A DNA stretch of 64,000 bases from Atrina japonica (GCA_030159075.1 BROG01000027.1:1933501-1997500); one strand, 5' to 3'; shown: positions 39,770 through 52,050, counted from the first letter of the stretch. The notes: generated from the letters alone by a model not told the origin. Translations and numbers: made by a program.

Positions 39770-39998
39770 CTTTCCAGCTATTGATGGGGCTGAGTGTCTA
39801 GAGCATCACCCTTTGAACTATGATGTCTCTCACTTCTTGTCAGCGCAGATTCGAGCCCCACTGGAACCTAAGTTGATTTTTGTGAGAAAGTTTGCCAGTT
39901 TACTTGCGGAAGGTGGGTGGTCTCCTTCCTGTTAACTGGGTTCTCATTTCCATTAAAAACTGACTGCCATGATATATAGTAATTGTAAAATTGTTGAC
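39770..39998 (+). mobile_element. tRNA-derived SINE, full-length copy
   Basis: A tRNA-like head (GGGGCTGAGTGTCTAGAGCA, B-box-like AGATTCGAGCCCC) is followed by the family body AACCTAAGTTGATTTTTGTG, then AGTTTGCCAGTTTACTTGC and GGGTTCTC, and by a tail AAATTGTTGACTTTAGC. It ends about 115 bp before the WW exon. Sister copies stand at 42090, 48276, 50156 and 59441. Confidence 0.75.
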
Positions 39999-40113
39999 TT
40001 TAGCAAACAGTACGGTAAAACCAAGAGTCAATAGAAAAAGAGTTGAGATTATACGAATGTCGTACACCTAAAATGCTGAATACTATTGTAAATGTTTTTT
40101 TTTTATTTTTCAG

Positions 40114-40233
40114 TGTTGACAAACAGGTTTCGTCATGGATACCACCCACAGAACACTGGGATCCAGGATCAAATGGTTTACCATATGGATGGGAGTGTGC
40201 ATTTGACAAGACGAGCAAGCCATACTATATAAA
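40114..40233 (+). CDS. FRMPD4: FRMPD4-like scaffold gene, WW-domain exon
   Basis: Internal coding exon of 120 nt, bounded by a polypyrimidine tract plus CAG acceptor and by a GTAAGG donor. It begins by completing a codon that needs two bases from an upstream exon, and ends with two bases (AA) completed by the T that opens the next exon. The encoded segment includes LPYGWECAFDKTSKPYYI, the first two strands of a WW domain with the signature Trp (GWE) and the Tyr-Tyr pair. It is preceded by a short Trp/Pro-rich stretch (WIPPTEHW). Vertebrate FRMPD4, a postsynaptic scaffold that binds PSD-95 and mGluR/Homer partners, has the order WW, PDZ, FERM, and this exon sits just upstream of a PDZ that matches that family. 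There is no in-frame ATG, so the start codon lies in an upstream exon I could not identify. The symbol is by family resemblance and orthology is inferred. Confidence 0.85.
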
Positions 40234-40239
40234 GTAAGG

Positions 40240-40285
40240 AGATAGAGAGACAGACAGACAGACTGAGAGACAGACAGACAGGGAG
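40240..40285. repeat. GAGA/GACA-rich microsatellite beside the splice donor
   Basis: Starts six bases after the WW exon donor; interrupted GACAGACAGACA units. Confidence 0.9.
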
Positions 40286-41171
40286 AGCACATATGAGTGT
40301 ATTAAAAGAGAGAGAGTCAATGTATTTGTCTCTCTTTTGTCTATATTTAATATTAATATTACATTACCTTTAATGAAAACTGGGACAACCATTTTAGTAG
40401 ACAAATAAAACTTTTTCCTGTAAAATATGTAAAATTGTAATAAAATGAAAAATAGGGATGATATCTAATATGATTTTGCATATGAGGTGTTGCTTTTGCC
40501 CATTGTAATGCTAGACCTGAAGTCAACATGAAAAGGTCAGTGTAGAAATATTTTATATTTGTTTTCTTCTTAAACACATAAAAAATTAAGATGGCCTTGA
40601 TAGTATGGCATATTTCTCAAGTCTTTAGGTTATAATACCATAACTTGTTAAATTGAAAAAAAAATCAATACATCAAATAGCGAGGTCTTCTTTTTATATT
40701 AGATTTTGACATTCATAACTCTCAGACTCAATTTTTTCCCTTGTCAACACTTTATTTATTGATTTTACCATTGCTCTCTGATCCATTTTCCATTTTAGGA
40801 AAATTTCTTAATTCTTCAATCTCACCAATCCTTACTTTCCATTATTCACAGTGGAATTCATATTCTCTGTAATTAAATAATTAATGTACCAAAAATAATG
40901 AAAAAGCAAGAAAAATGAATCTTAAGATTTTGTGATAAACATGTATTGGTCTGCTGTGATAAAGTGGTACATGTACATTAGGGTTCCATCAGAAGCCAAA
41001 ACAATACTGTCTATTTTTCAGAAATACATTTAGGGGTGTGTAGGTTACACATGCATTACTGTATCTATACTATTTTGTGTTCACATGTAGCCTGTGGCCC
41101 CTGCTAAGATTTTAAAAAAAAAAAATGTGCCAGTTTATCTTGGTAGACCTATAGTTTTTAGGCTTCATGAA

Positions 41172-41550
41172 GGATCATCTTATTTGCCATCATTGTAAAA
41201 CTATGGTCCAGAATCCCTATGCTCTTTCCTACCTGTGGGCTCATGGAACTGAAATTTCTCATAGCTAATGAATATCTATAAGGTGTAGGTGGTGTCCAAA
41301 TTATCAAATCACAGTAGTTTTGATTGGCAATGGAAGTTATTGTCTGTTGATTCAACACAGTTCTGAAATTGTTTATAAGCCACGATCTGATTGGTTGATG
41401 AATGTGAGCACCATTTACTCACATTGGTTGAGGCTTCATGATTAATAAAAATATGTAAGAGAGATTTTGGTTGCATGAGACCATGGGTAGGAAAGAGCAT
41501 AGCAATTTTGGACTGTGGTTTTATGACGGTGTGTTTTTGCAAGATGACAT
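41172..41550. mobile_element. Inverted-repeat (foldback) element, about 380 bp
   Basis: Left-arm words CTATGCTCTTTCCTACC and GGTCCAGAA are mirrored on the right as GGTAGGAAAGAGCATAG and TTTTGGACTG. Similarity between arms extends about 80 bp with mismatches, around a roughly 200-bp unrelated centre. No clear target-site duplication. Confidence 0.65.
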
Positions 41551-41796
41551 TTTATAACAGTTGCTATGCTGGATGATATTTCAATAATAAAGAGTAAAAC
41601 CTCAGTGACACCACAGGCAATAAGTCCAGCTTACAGACAGGAGACAGCTTGATGTGGTCTAAACTTGAAAAAGCACATCTTACAAACTGAAGGTCCTCAC
41701 TTCAAATCCTGGTCTTGTTTCTTAAAAAACAAGTAATGACTGTTCCTTCACAAAGGACTTGATATAAAATGTGAAAGTCACATGTTTTTTTGGATG

Positions 41797-42089
41797 AGCA
41801 AGTGTTTAAGATCACCTCTGTAGCCAAGTGTTTAGAGCACCTCTGTAGTCAGAGCACCTCTGTAGCGAGGTGTTTAGAGCACCTCTGTAGTCAGAGCACC
41901 TCTGTAGTGAGGTGTTTAAGATCACCTCTGTAACCAAGTGTTTAGAGCACCTCTGTAGTCAGAGCACCTCTGTAGCGAGGTGTTTAGAGCACCTCTGTAG
42001 CCAAGTGTTTAGAGCACCTCTGTAGTCAGAGCACCTCTGTAGCGAGGTGTTTAGAGCACCTCTGTAGCCAAGTGCAAATATATTTATAG
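41797..42089 (+). repeat. Tandem array of a SINE A-box head
   Basis: About a dozen units: 25-bp GAGCACCTCTGTAGCCAAGT plus GTTTA, a 25-bp GCGAGG variant, and a shorter 17-bp GAGCACCTCTGTAGTCA, ordered in a roughly 67-bp 25+17+25 pattern. The unit aligns with the head of the SINE at 50156 (CCTCCGTGGCCGAGTCGTTA, then GAGCA), including the Pol III A box TRGCNNAG. The array leads directly into a SINE body. Confidence 0.85.
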
Positions 42090-42298
42090 CACCTCCGTAG
42101 CCAAGTATATATAGCATCAGACTTAATCTTTGAAGTCGCTCATCTCTGGTCAGCTGGGGTTGAATCTTGTAGGAATGTTAGCCCAATAAGTGAAGAAACT
42201 GCCTGTTTACTTATGCCGCCCACCTTGGTTTATTGTAAACAGGTTTTCTTATTGGGGCATCAGGTCAGAACTAGAAAGTTGTTGATTTTGGCATTAAA
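42090..42298 (+). mobile_element. tRNA-derived SINE downstream of the amplified head
   Basis: Head CCTCCGTAGCCAAG, B-box-like GGGGTTGAATC, body GAAACTGCCTGTTTACTTA and tail GTTGTTGATTTTGGCATTAA. More diverged in the body than the other copies. Confidence 0.65.
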
Positions 42299-42560
42299 TT
42301 ACAATAAAACAAAAACATTGTGTCATCATGTGACCTTTGACCCACCAATAGAATACAAGTATTTGTCAATTTGTCAATTTTAACAGCTGAACACCATTTA
42401 GATGTTGAGAGAAAATCATTAGAGCTGTAGTTATTGTTTTTATTTGTAAAATAATTGACGTAGTGCGAATTGTGATAGAGGTTGTTAGTGTATAGAAAGA
42501 GATGGGATACGCTGTCAGGGAGCTCCAAGTTTGCTGAAATTAAGTTTATTTGTTTGTTTT

Positions 42561-43645
42561 TAGCTCACCTGAGCTATAGGCTCAAGTGAGCTATTGTGAT
42601 CACTCCCCGTTCGTTGTCTGGTGTCCAACCATAAACTTTTCATATTTCTGACTTCTTCTCTGAAACCACTGAAGGGATTTTGACAAAACTCTGCAGGAAG
42701 CAAGTGCTTAAGGTTCTTTACCAAGTTTTTATTTTTCAGCTAGATTGGCCCTGGGGTGGATCCAGGGCGGGGCAGAATAGGTCCCAAAAGGTACCCCTCT
42801 GTAAACATCTTCTTCTCCAGAACCACTGCAAGTTTGTATTTTTCATAGAAATTGGAATACTAATTTTTGAGGCATTTTTGAGGTCTTTTAAGACTTTGTA
42901 ATTTTCTTTTATTTTTGCATGATTTCCTCAATTATCTCCCCTTGCATTCACTTTGATGTACTCATTTAATGTGTTTACTTGTAATTAGGTGAAGAAATGT
43001 TTTTGTGCAAGAATTTTGCAGAAGTTAAATTTCTAGAATTTTTTATGAATTTTTTAAGACTACATAAAAAAGAGGAGGGTGCAGTTTTTACACTATCAGC
43101 TTTTGTTTCAAAACTACTAAAGGAATTTTTACGAAACTTTACAGGAAGCAAGTTCTGAAGGTCCTTTACCAAGTTTTTAGTTTTCAGCCAGATTGACCCG
43201 AGGATGGATCCAGGGCGGGACAGAATAGGTCCAAAAATGTACCCTCTTTGAAAATCTTCTTCTCCAGATCCACTACATAAAATGAAAAACAGAGTGATCT
43301 ACATGGATGTATGATTCAAGTTTGTGTTTTTCATAGAAATTGGAATATTAATTTTTGATGCGTTTTTGAGGTTTTTCTGACTTTGTCATTTTCATAAATT
43401 TTTGCATGATTTCCTCAATTATCTCCCCTTGCATTCACAATGATGCATTAAAGTGTTTTACTTGTATATAGTTGAAGAAATGTGTTTGAGCAAGAATTTC
43501 TATAATTTTTGATGAATTTCTTAAAACAACAATATTTATGTTTCTTGGCCAGATCAGCCTACATGTACATATTTTTCTTGGTCTTCTTTCCACAATGGTG
43601 GATGGTTCTCAGGTGAGCGATTGAGGCCCTCTTGGGCCTTTTTGT
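42561..43645. mobile_element. Dispersed repeat with 11-bp inverted ends and 448-bp internal duplication
   Basis: GCTCACCTGAG at 42563-42573 is the exact inverse of CTCAGGTGAGC at 43608-43618. Next to the left end is a near-perfect subterminal hairpin (GCTCACCTGAGC / GCTCAAGTGAGC). Inside, two copies of an about 450-bp block (marker GGATCCAGGGCGGG at 42758 and 43206) are in tandem. The right end reads GAGGCCCTCTTGGGCC. No coding capacity, and autonomous family unknown. Confidence 0.75.
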
Positions 43646-45460
43646 TTTTTTGTTGTTTTTCTTTTTACTTCTATTCATGAAATAATGACTTGTAATTGAT
43701 GAAATAATGACTTGTAAATGGAGTCATGAGGCACATTTTTGCATTTTGTCTTGTAAAGAAAATTCATTCGAGAGAAAAATTTGCCTACAAACGATGTATT
43801 ATCTAAAAACGATGATCATGATTCTTTCCAATAAAATAATAGTCTGAGAAGTCTGTCAGAAATGAGATAATTTAGCTCAACTATTTATCTGTGTAAATTT
43901 TCTTTGTTATCACTAATTATATTTGTCTAACTACTAATGATATTTATTTAGTAAAAGGAAAACAGATGACCTTCATATGTCATTGAACTTTTCTATAAGA
44001 GGTCAGAAGTGGTCAACCTTCATCTGTGTCATTACTAGTACCAAAGCCATAGGGTAGGGGAAAAAATAGCCTATGTCATAACAAATGCTAACACAAAAAA
44101 GCATCATTTTTATACAGTCCATAGTATAAGGTAAAACTTAGAAAACTTTACTTACATTGACAATAGCTTTCTACAAATTTATCTTTGAGTTTAAAATTAC
44201 AATGGGAAAATTGTCTTTAACATTTTAACAGCAAGCTACAATTTAGTATATTCTATTTGATTGTTTTAGACCAGTCTTTCATTCCATGTGGGGTTGAAGG
44301 GATGTATATATATATAAAATAATAATAAAACTAATATAAATGTCATTGACTTCAATATTTGGTAAAAAATGATACATGTATATCATGGGTTTTTTGGCAA
44401 CAGTCAAAATGATGTCATTTGTCATCAGGGAAGTGCAGGAATACTGTTACCTTTAAGACAATATTTTTAATCCTGAAATAACTGTATAACGGTCTGTTGT
44501 GTTGAAAGGGCAAACAGTCAGAATCAGTGAAACTTCCCTGAATCCAGAAAAATGCAGTGAAACATAAAAGAAACCACTTGACATTTACCTGGTCCATAAC
44601 ATATACAAAACCTTATCAATAAGTGTAAAATTACAGGTGGCATATTGTCTTTAACACAACTAAATGCCATGGACTTCATTGCAATAGTAACAAAATCATC
44701 ATTGGATTTATTAAACATGTTAAAAGCAAAGATTTACAGTACATGTTTCTTCTGTTTTGCTGCTGCTGCAGTTTGTATCATTATCAGATATGAAGTGTCT
44801 TTCCTGGTTTCTGACAGGGAAAAAAATCCAGAAATACAAAAGAATGCTTGTGTAATCTCTACATCTGTAATATATTCATTTTATTTCTTTTCATATTATC
44901 AGTAAAGATCAGAAAATGGGTAAAGAAATCATATTTCTGTGTTCTGTTTTTCATTATTTCTAAATCCAGAGCTCTAAATGTTCATGGAATATTTGCAGTG
45001 TTTGTGATTTATGCAGTGTTATTAGGCAGTCAGGTACGGGAATTGACACAGAATAAAATGTTCCTTTTAGCTGATATCTCATCCAGTCATTGCAACATCT
45101 CCTGTGCATTGTCTTTCAACTCAATGATGTTTAGTGATGTGAAACTTGTCCCAATAAAATCTGTTAAGAGCTTTTTATCAGAAATCAGTGTTTGACATTT
45201 GCAAATTGAATTGCAACAAATGATGTAATTAACAGATAAAAGAACAGATGAGTGTGGACAGAGAGAATACTGTGTAATTAGCATTTCTTGTGTGTGATAA
45301 GAATATATGATATGTACAGGATAAAATATCTCATAGATGTTGTCTTCTTGTCTTATACAAAATAACAGAAAAAATAATGATGAAAATCACAGTCATGAAT
45401 AATAAATGCAGTTATACAAGTCACATGAAAAACCACAAATCACACTTGGAATGCACATAA
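43646..45460. other. Unique intronic sequence
   Basis: No exon or repeat recognised. Confidence 0.4.
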
Positions 45461-45464
45461 ACAC

Positions 45465-46028
45465 AGATGTATTCACATGTACAATTACATACACATAGTT
45501 ACACACATAGTCACACATACACATATTTACACATAGTCACATACACAGTTATACACATACAGTCACATACAGTACATGTTTGTGTGTATGTGTGACTATG
45601 TCATATACATGCAGTAACACAGTTATTACACACAATACATAGTCACATACACATAGTACACATGTTTGTGTGTACACATTTACAAAGTGTTTCACAAACA
45701 TACTGTCACATACACACAGTCAAACACATAGTTACACATAGTTACACACAGTCAAACACATAGTTACACATAGTTACACACAGTCAAACACATAGTTACA
45801 CATAGTTACACACACAGTCATATACACCACACATATACATTGTCACAAATACACTACACATATTACATACACACACAAGTGTTTCACATAACATATACTG
45901 TCACATACACACAGTCACAGTCACACATAGTTATTTACACAGTTACACACAGTCATATAAAAGTCACACACATAGTCATTCACACATGCACATAATACAC
46001 ACACAGTCATATACACCACATGCATATA

Positions 46029-46066
<38 letters not shown>

Positions 46067-47640
46067 CATATATATAATATATATGTCATATATACATATA
46101 TATATTGTAGTCACACATGAATATAGTCATTACACACAGATACAGGTATACGCATAGTCACAAACACACACACACACAGTTATATACACAGTCACACAGT
46201 TATACACAGTCACACAGTTATATACACAGTCACACATACACATACACAGTCATACATATATAACAGTCACACATGTCACACAGTTACACAGTCACATGCA
46301 ATCACACACACACATAATGCACAGTTAATTACACAGTCACACAGTTATAATCAGACATAACACATACACAGTCACATAGTTATATGTACAGTCACACATA
46401 TACAAGTATAGTCATTACACACAGTTATATACACAGTACAGGTATATGCATAGCCACAAACACACACACACAGTCACACACACACACACAGTCACACAGT
46501 TATATACACAGTCACACAGTTATATACACAATCACACAGTTATATACAGTCATACAGTTATATACACAGTCACACACACACATACACATAGTTATATACA
46601 CAGTCACACAGTTATATACACAGTCACATACACACATACACAGTTATATACACAGTCACAGTTATATACACAGTCACACAGTTATATACACAGTCACACA
46701 CACATACACAGTTATATACACAGTCACACACACATACACAGTCACACACACAGTTATATACACAGTCACACAGTTTAATATATACTTAGATACACAGATA
46801 CACAGATACACAGTTATATACACAGATACATAGTTATATACACAGTCACACACACATACACAGTCACACACATACATAGTCACATACACAGTCACACACA
46901 CATACACACACACACAGTCACACACACACAGTAACACACACATACACACACAGTCATACAGTTATATATAGTCACATAGTTATACACAGTCACACACACA
47001 CATACACACACACAGTCACACAGTTATATACACAGTCACACAGTTATATACACAGTCACACACACACATACACAGTCACACAGTTATATACACAGTCACA
47101 CAGTTATATACACAGTCACACACACATACAGTCACACACACACATACACAGTCACACAGTCACACAGTTATATACACAGTCACACAGTTATATACACAGT
47201 CACACACACATACACACACATACACAGTTATATACACAGTCACACACACATACACACACAGTCACACACACATACACAGTCACACACACATACACAGTCA
47301 CACACACACATACATAGTCACACACACACATACACAGTCACACACACACACAGATACACAGTTATATATACAGTCACACACACATACACAGTCACACAGT
47401 TATACACAGTCACACACACACATACACAGTCACACACACACATACACAGTCACAGTCACATACACAGTCACACACACATACACAGTCACACACATATACA
47501 CAGTCACACACACATACACAGTCATACAGTTATATATAGTCACACAGTTATACACAGTCACACACACACATACACAGTCACACACAGTCACATACACAGT
47601 CACACACACATACTCAGTTTAATTACTTTGTTACATACAC
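45465..47640. repeat. CA-rich array, about 2.2 kb
   Basis: A mixture of 20-bp GTCACACAGTTATATACACA units, GTCACACACACATACACA units and CACA runs. The left third is loose; the right half (46.5-47.6 kb) is nearly pure alternation of the two unit kinds. A (TA)-rich palindromic patch lies at about 46027-46110. Open frames here (Thr/His/Tyr/Ser repeats, or Cys/Val on the other strand) are artefacts. Confidence 0.95.
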
Positions 47641-47649
47641 AGTTACAAA

Positions 47650-48275
47650 CACGTAAAATATATATTGCCAAACAAGTAATACCAATAATAAGGTAAATAA
47701 GGTAAATTTAAAAAAAAAACACCAAAAAGTAAAAAAAAACAATAAAGAGATAATATTGTGAACAGTATAATTGATTTAGGTAATAGAAACAGTGATAGAA
47801 ATGTCTGGGAAAACATGGTATGTCTGAGTAATACTTACGTTCATTGATTACTCATTTCGAAAGATATGTACTAAAGTAAGAAATATTCACTTATAATACA
47901 CAATATGTATTTTTGGAAATGAGATATTTCATTGAACATATACTGGTACATCTGATACCTTAAGATAAATTCCAGTTATTGCCAACTTAGATTGATGTTA
48001 GTTGATTAAGTGAAAAATGAATGGTAGACTACATGATGACTCAGGTATCAAGAAAGCACTGTAGACTGGATAAGATTTTCCAGATATTGAGATTCAGCTG
48101 TTTATATAAATGTGTCAATGATAAAAAAAAATCAAATTAAGTATAAAAAATCTTAAATTTAGAGGAAAAACAGAAGTGTGAGCTTGAACTCTCAAAGAGG
48201 GAATCACCTACTAGCAAGATGGACTATATACCATGTACACATCTAGACAGATAGTTCTTGCTTCTTGTGCTAATG
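47650..48275. other. Unique intronic sequence
   Basis: Nothing recognised. Confidence 0.35.
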
Positions 48276-48450
48276 GGGCCTCCATGGCCCCAAAGGAACC
48301 CAAGCTGATTTTTGTGAGAGAGTTTGCCAGTTTACTTGCAGAAAGAAGGACAGTGGTCTCTTCTTAGGAACGATGTAACCAGGTTCTCTCCCCCACCATG
48401 GAAACTGGCAGCCTCCATAAAACTGAAAAATTGTTGAGTGTGGCATTAAA
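48276..48450 (+). mobile_element. tRNA-derived SINE with internal deletion
   Basis: GGGCCTCCATGGCC joins directly to AAGGAACCCAAGCTGATTTT, so most of the tRNA-like head, including the B box, is missing. The body and tail are well preserved (GTTTGCCAGTTTACTTGC; ACCAGGTTCTC; ATTGTTGAGTGTGGCATTAA). Confidence 0.75.
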
Positions 48451-48644
48451 TGTTATAAAAAATTCTATTGCTGATTTCTTTATTACAGTGCTTTCTATCC
48501 CATATGGTCTATGAAATCTGTAAGAGAGTTGTTGTAGTTCAAAGAAAAGATTTAAGACAAAAACAAACCACAAATGCTGTCAATAATATAAGTAGAAAAA
48601 TTAAAGTAGATTTGTCATTGGAAAAAGTGTGAATTTTAAATCAA

Positions 48645-49792
48645 ACATGGCTATAATAAACTTCCAAGTATTCTTATACGGTAAAACATGGCCATACCAA
48701 ACCTCAAGTATTCTTATACAGTAAAACATGGCCATACCAAACCTCAAGCATTCTTATACAGTAAAACATGGCCATACCAAACCTCAAGTATTCTTATACA
48801 GTAAAACATGGCCATACCAAACCTCAAGTATTCTTATACAGTAAAACATGGCCATACCAAACCTCAAGTATTCTTATACAGTAAAACATGGCCATACCAA
48901 ACCTCAAGCATTCTTATACAGTAAAACATGGCCATACCAAACCTCAAGCATTCTTATACAGTAAAACATGGCTATACCAAACCTCAAGTATTCTTATACA
49001 GTAAAACATGGCCATAACAAACCTCAAGTATTCTTATACAGTAAAACATGGCTATACCATAACCTCAAGTATTCTTATACAGTAAAACATGGCCATACCA
49101 AACCTCAAGTATTCTTATACAGTAAAACATGGCTATACCAAACCTCAAGCATTCTTATACTGTAAAACATGGCCATAACAAACCTCAAGTATTCTTATAC
49201 AGTAAAACATGGCCATAACAAACCTCAAGTATTCTTATACAGTAAAAGATAGCCATAACAAACCTCAAGTATTCTTATACAGTAAAACCTGGTGTATACC
49301 AAACCACCAAGTATTCTTATACAGTAAAACATGGCCATAACAAACCTCAAGTATTCTTATACAGTAAAACATGGCTATATCAAACCTTAAGTATTCTTAT
49401 ACAGTAACCTGGCCATATAAACCTCAATTTTCTTATACAGTAAAACATGGCCATACCAAACCTCAAGTATTCTTATACATTAAAAACATGGCCATACCCA
49501 AACCTCAAGTATTTCTTATACAGTAAAACATGGCCATACCAAACCTCAAGTAGTATACAGTTATGGCCATACCAAACCTCAAGCATTCTTATGGTGTAAA
49601 ACATGGCCATACCAAACCTCAAGCATTCTTATATAGTAAAACATGGCCATAGCAAAGGTCAATATTCTTATACAGTAAAACATGGCCATACCAAACCTCA
49701 AGCATTCTTATACAGTAAAACATGGCTATACCAAACCTCAAGTATTCTTATACAGTAAAACATGGCCATACCAAACCTCAAGTATTCTTATA
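48645..49792. repeat. 40-bp minisatellite
   Basis: About 29 units of TACAGTAAAACATGGCCATA then CCAAACCTCAAGTATTCTTA. The left part (48.65-49.3 kb) is almost uniform; units around 49.3-49.65 kb have small deletions. Each unit begins with TACAGTAAAAC, which equals the TA plus terminus of the MITE that immediately follows. Confidence 0.95.
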
Positions 49793-49967
49793 CAGTAAAA
49801 CTTGCTTTAGCGACCACCTGTGTATTAAGACCACCTGGTCACAGAGACAGTTATTTTACTGTCCAAATAGTATCATTTGTGTAAAAATCAATCTCTATAT
49901 CGAGATCACCTCCCTATAAAGACTGATTTTCTTGTGTTCTTAAGTAGGTCATTATATACAAGTTTCA
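49793..49967 (+). mobile_element. Tc1-like MITE, copy D
   Basis: CAGTAAAACTTGCTTTAGCG, then ACCACCTGTGTATTAAGACC, ending TATACAAGTTTCATTTTA. Same orientation as copy A. Its left TIR is shared with the last unit of the 40-bp array. Confidence 0.8.
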
Positions 49968-50155
49968 TTTTACAGTAAATCTGAAAGTCTAAGTAGTCCA
50001 AGTTAGGAATATGTTTGTTTTATGGTGATGAAGCCTGGTTCATTGAAGAATCTTCAAACATTGGCATTAGTCATTAGCAAAGGTCAATATTTTTTACCCT
50101 TAACCTCTAGATGTTGATATCTCCATTCACGTGACAACTCCATGGTAAGACATAA

Positions 50156-50900
50156 AGGGCCTCCGTGGCCGAGTCGTTAGAGCATCACATTTTAGACCAC
50201 AAAGTCTCTCACTTCTAGGCAGCTCAGGTTCAACACCCCCACCCCCCTCTCCATTGGAAGCTAATTCTGATCTTGTCAGAAATTTTGCCAGTCTACTTGC
50301 AGAAGCCTAGAATTCTTTTCATGAGTACATTGTAACCAGGTTCTCTCCTCTACTGTTAAAAACTGGCCAACACTATATATCTAAAAAACACTATATATCT
50401 AAAAAACACTATATATCTAAAAAACACTATATATCTAAAAAACACTATATATCTAAAAAACACTATATATCTAAAAAACACTATATATCTAAAAAACACT
50501 ATATATCTAAAAAACACTATATATCTAAAAAACACTATATATCTAAAAAACACTATACAGTATATCTAAAAAACACTATATATCTAAAAAACACTATATA
50601 TCTAAAAAACACTATATATCTAAAAAACACTAAAAAAAAAACACTATATATGGGGTTACACATATATATCTAAAAAAAACTATATATCTAAATTGTTGAG
50701 TATATATCTAAAAAACACTATATATCAAAAAAAACTATATATCTTGAGTGTATATCTTAAAAAACACTATAAACAAAAAAAAAACACTATATATCTAAAA
50801 AACACTATATATCTAAAAAACACTATATATCTAAAAAACACTATATATCTAAAAAACACTATATATCTAAAAAAAATTGTTGAGTGTGGGGTTAAACAGC
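50156..50900 (+). mobile_element. tRNA-derived SINE expanded by an 18-bp internal array
   Basis: Intact head GGGCCTCCGTGGCCGAGTCG with the A box (TGGCCGAGTCG) and a B-box-like GGTTCAACACC, then the family body to AAAAACTGGCC. The last SINE segment, ATTGTTGAGTGTGGGGTTAA, appears only at about 50876-50897. Between them stand about 25 units of ACTATATATCTAAAAAAC (18 bp), with a second partial ATTGTTGAGTATATATC at about 50692. Confidence 0.85.
50374..50875. repeat. 18-bp minisatellite inside a SINE
   Basis: Unit ACTATATATCTAAAAAAC. Perfect over about 50374-50550, then mixed with longer A-runs, a TATGGGGTTACAC interruption at about 50648 and renewed perfect units at 50785-50870. The 18-bp period gives an artefactual six-residue protein repeat on both strands. 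Confidence 0.95.
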
Positions 50901-50949
50901 ATTCAAAAAAAAAAAAAAAATTAAAATATGGAGCAGCTTTTACTTCATG

Positions 50950-52050
50950 ACATAAACTTTGGAACAGTCAAAACATGTTTGTATTTTGTGTGCAATACCA
51001 TTATAAAATTGCATCTATTCTGAAATGTACATGATTAAATTCAGCAGTATCTTTGAAGTGTATGGATTATATGTGACAGGCTTTGACATCAGTGACAAAA
51101 CCTGATTATATTGGAAGAATTAGAGATTGATTGTGACAGACTTTGACAGTAGTGACATATTTTATCCGAAGGATTACAAATTGACTTTGATAGACTTTGA
51201 TGTCACTTGTCTACTTTGTGACAAAATTTTGTCACAGGAAATGAAATTTTGGGCAATATGACAGATTATCACACTGCCAATCAGTATATATGTCAGATAA
51301 CGTTAGAGATTTAGACATAATGTAACTAATTCTATAATTTCTGACACTCGTCATACTGTCCATTTTTTACCAGGTATTCATCGAATTTGTTACAGAGGTC
51401 TGTCCCAAAATTGTAAAGTCAGGCTTTTGTTTATTTTGTATAAAGTTATAATAAATATTCACTGAAGGCAGGAAGTAATTTTGTTTTTATAAACATTTGT
51501 ATGGTGGTGCACTTTGCAACAAATGTCCATTACCTGTACTGTTGATTTATTTCATTAGTTGATTTTATTTCCATACTATATAATTACTTAATATTATGGG
51601 AAGAACATTTTGAGTTTTCTGGAAATGAATTTATTCATGAGTATCAAATTTCACACAATACTGTTTTCAAAACAGAAGTGTAAAAGGAGTTTAGGTAAAG
51701 CTTTTAAACATTTTGTGATTCGTGGAAACGATGTCAGGTTATACTTTAATGAATTTTGATCGGTAATATATTTTATAATTTTCTTTGAAAATGTATTGTC
51801 TTTCTGGTACTTCATAAATATAAGGTATGATATTTGTGGGTATTAAATTTTGTGGTATTTTCTTTGACCATGAATATACCAAAATTAAATTCCCCGCAAA
51901 TAAAAACAACTATACAGTATATCGAAATAATAGTTGTGTGACACACAACACAAGTTTCTTTTTAATCAAATCCTTTTCTCAGAGCCGTCAAGTTATGATT
52001 TGAGCAGTCCACATATGGCCAGGATTCTAGAATACATTGTCTCTGTAAGC
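50950..52050. other. Unique intronic sequence
   Basis: Nothing recognised apart from a loose repetition of GTGACAGACTTTGAC words at about 51075-51240. Confidence 0.35.

Noticed and set aside
46384..46949. Thr/His/Tyr/Ser- or Cys/Val-rich frames
   Set aside because: CA-rich array translated in all frames.
50156..50250. Functional tRNA gene
   Set aside because: A- and B-box-like motifs are present, but the fold is degenerate and the sequence continues into the SINE body shared by sister copies.
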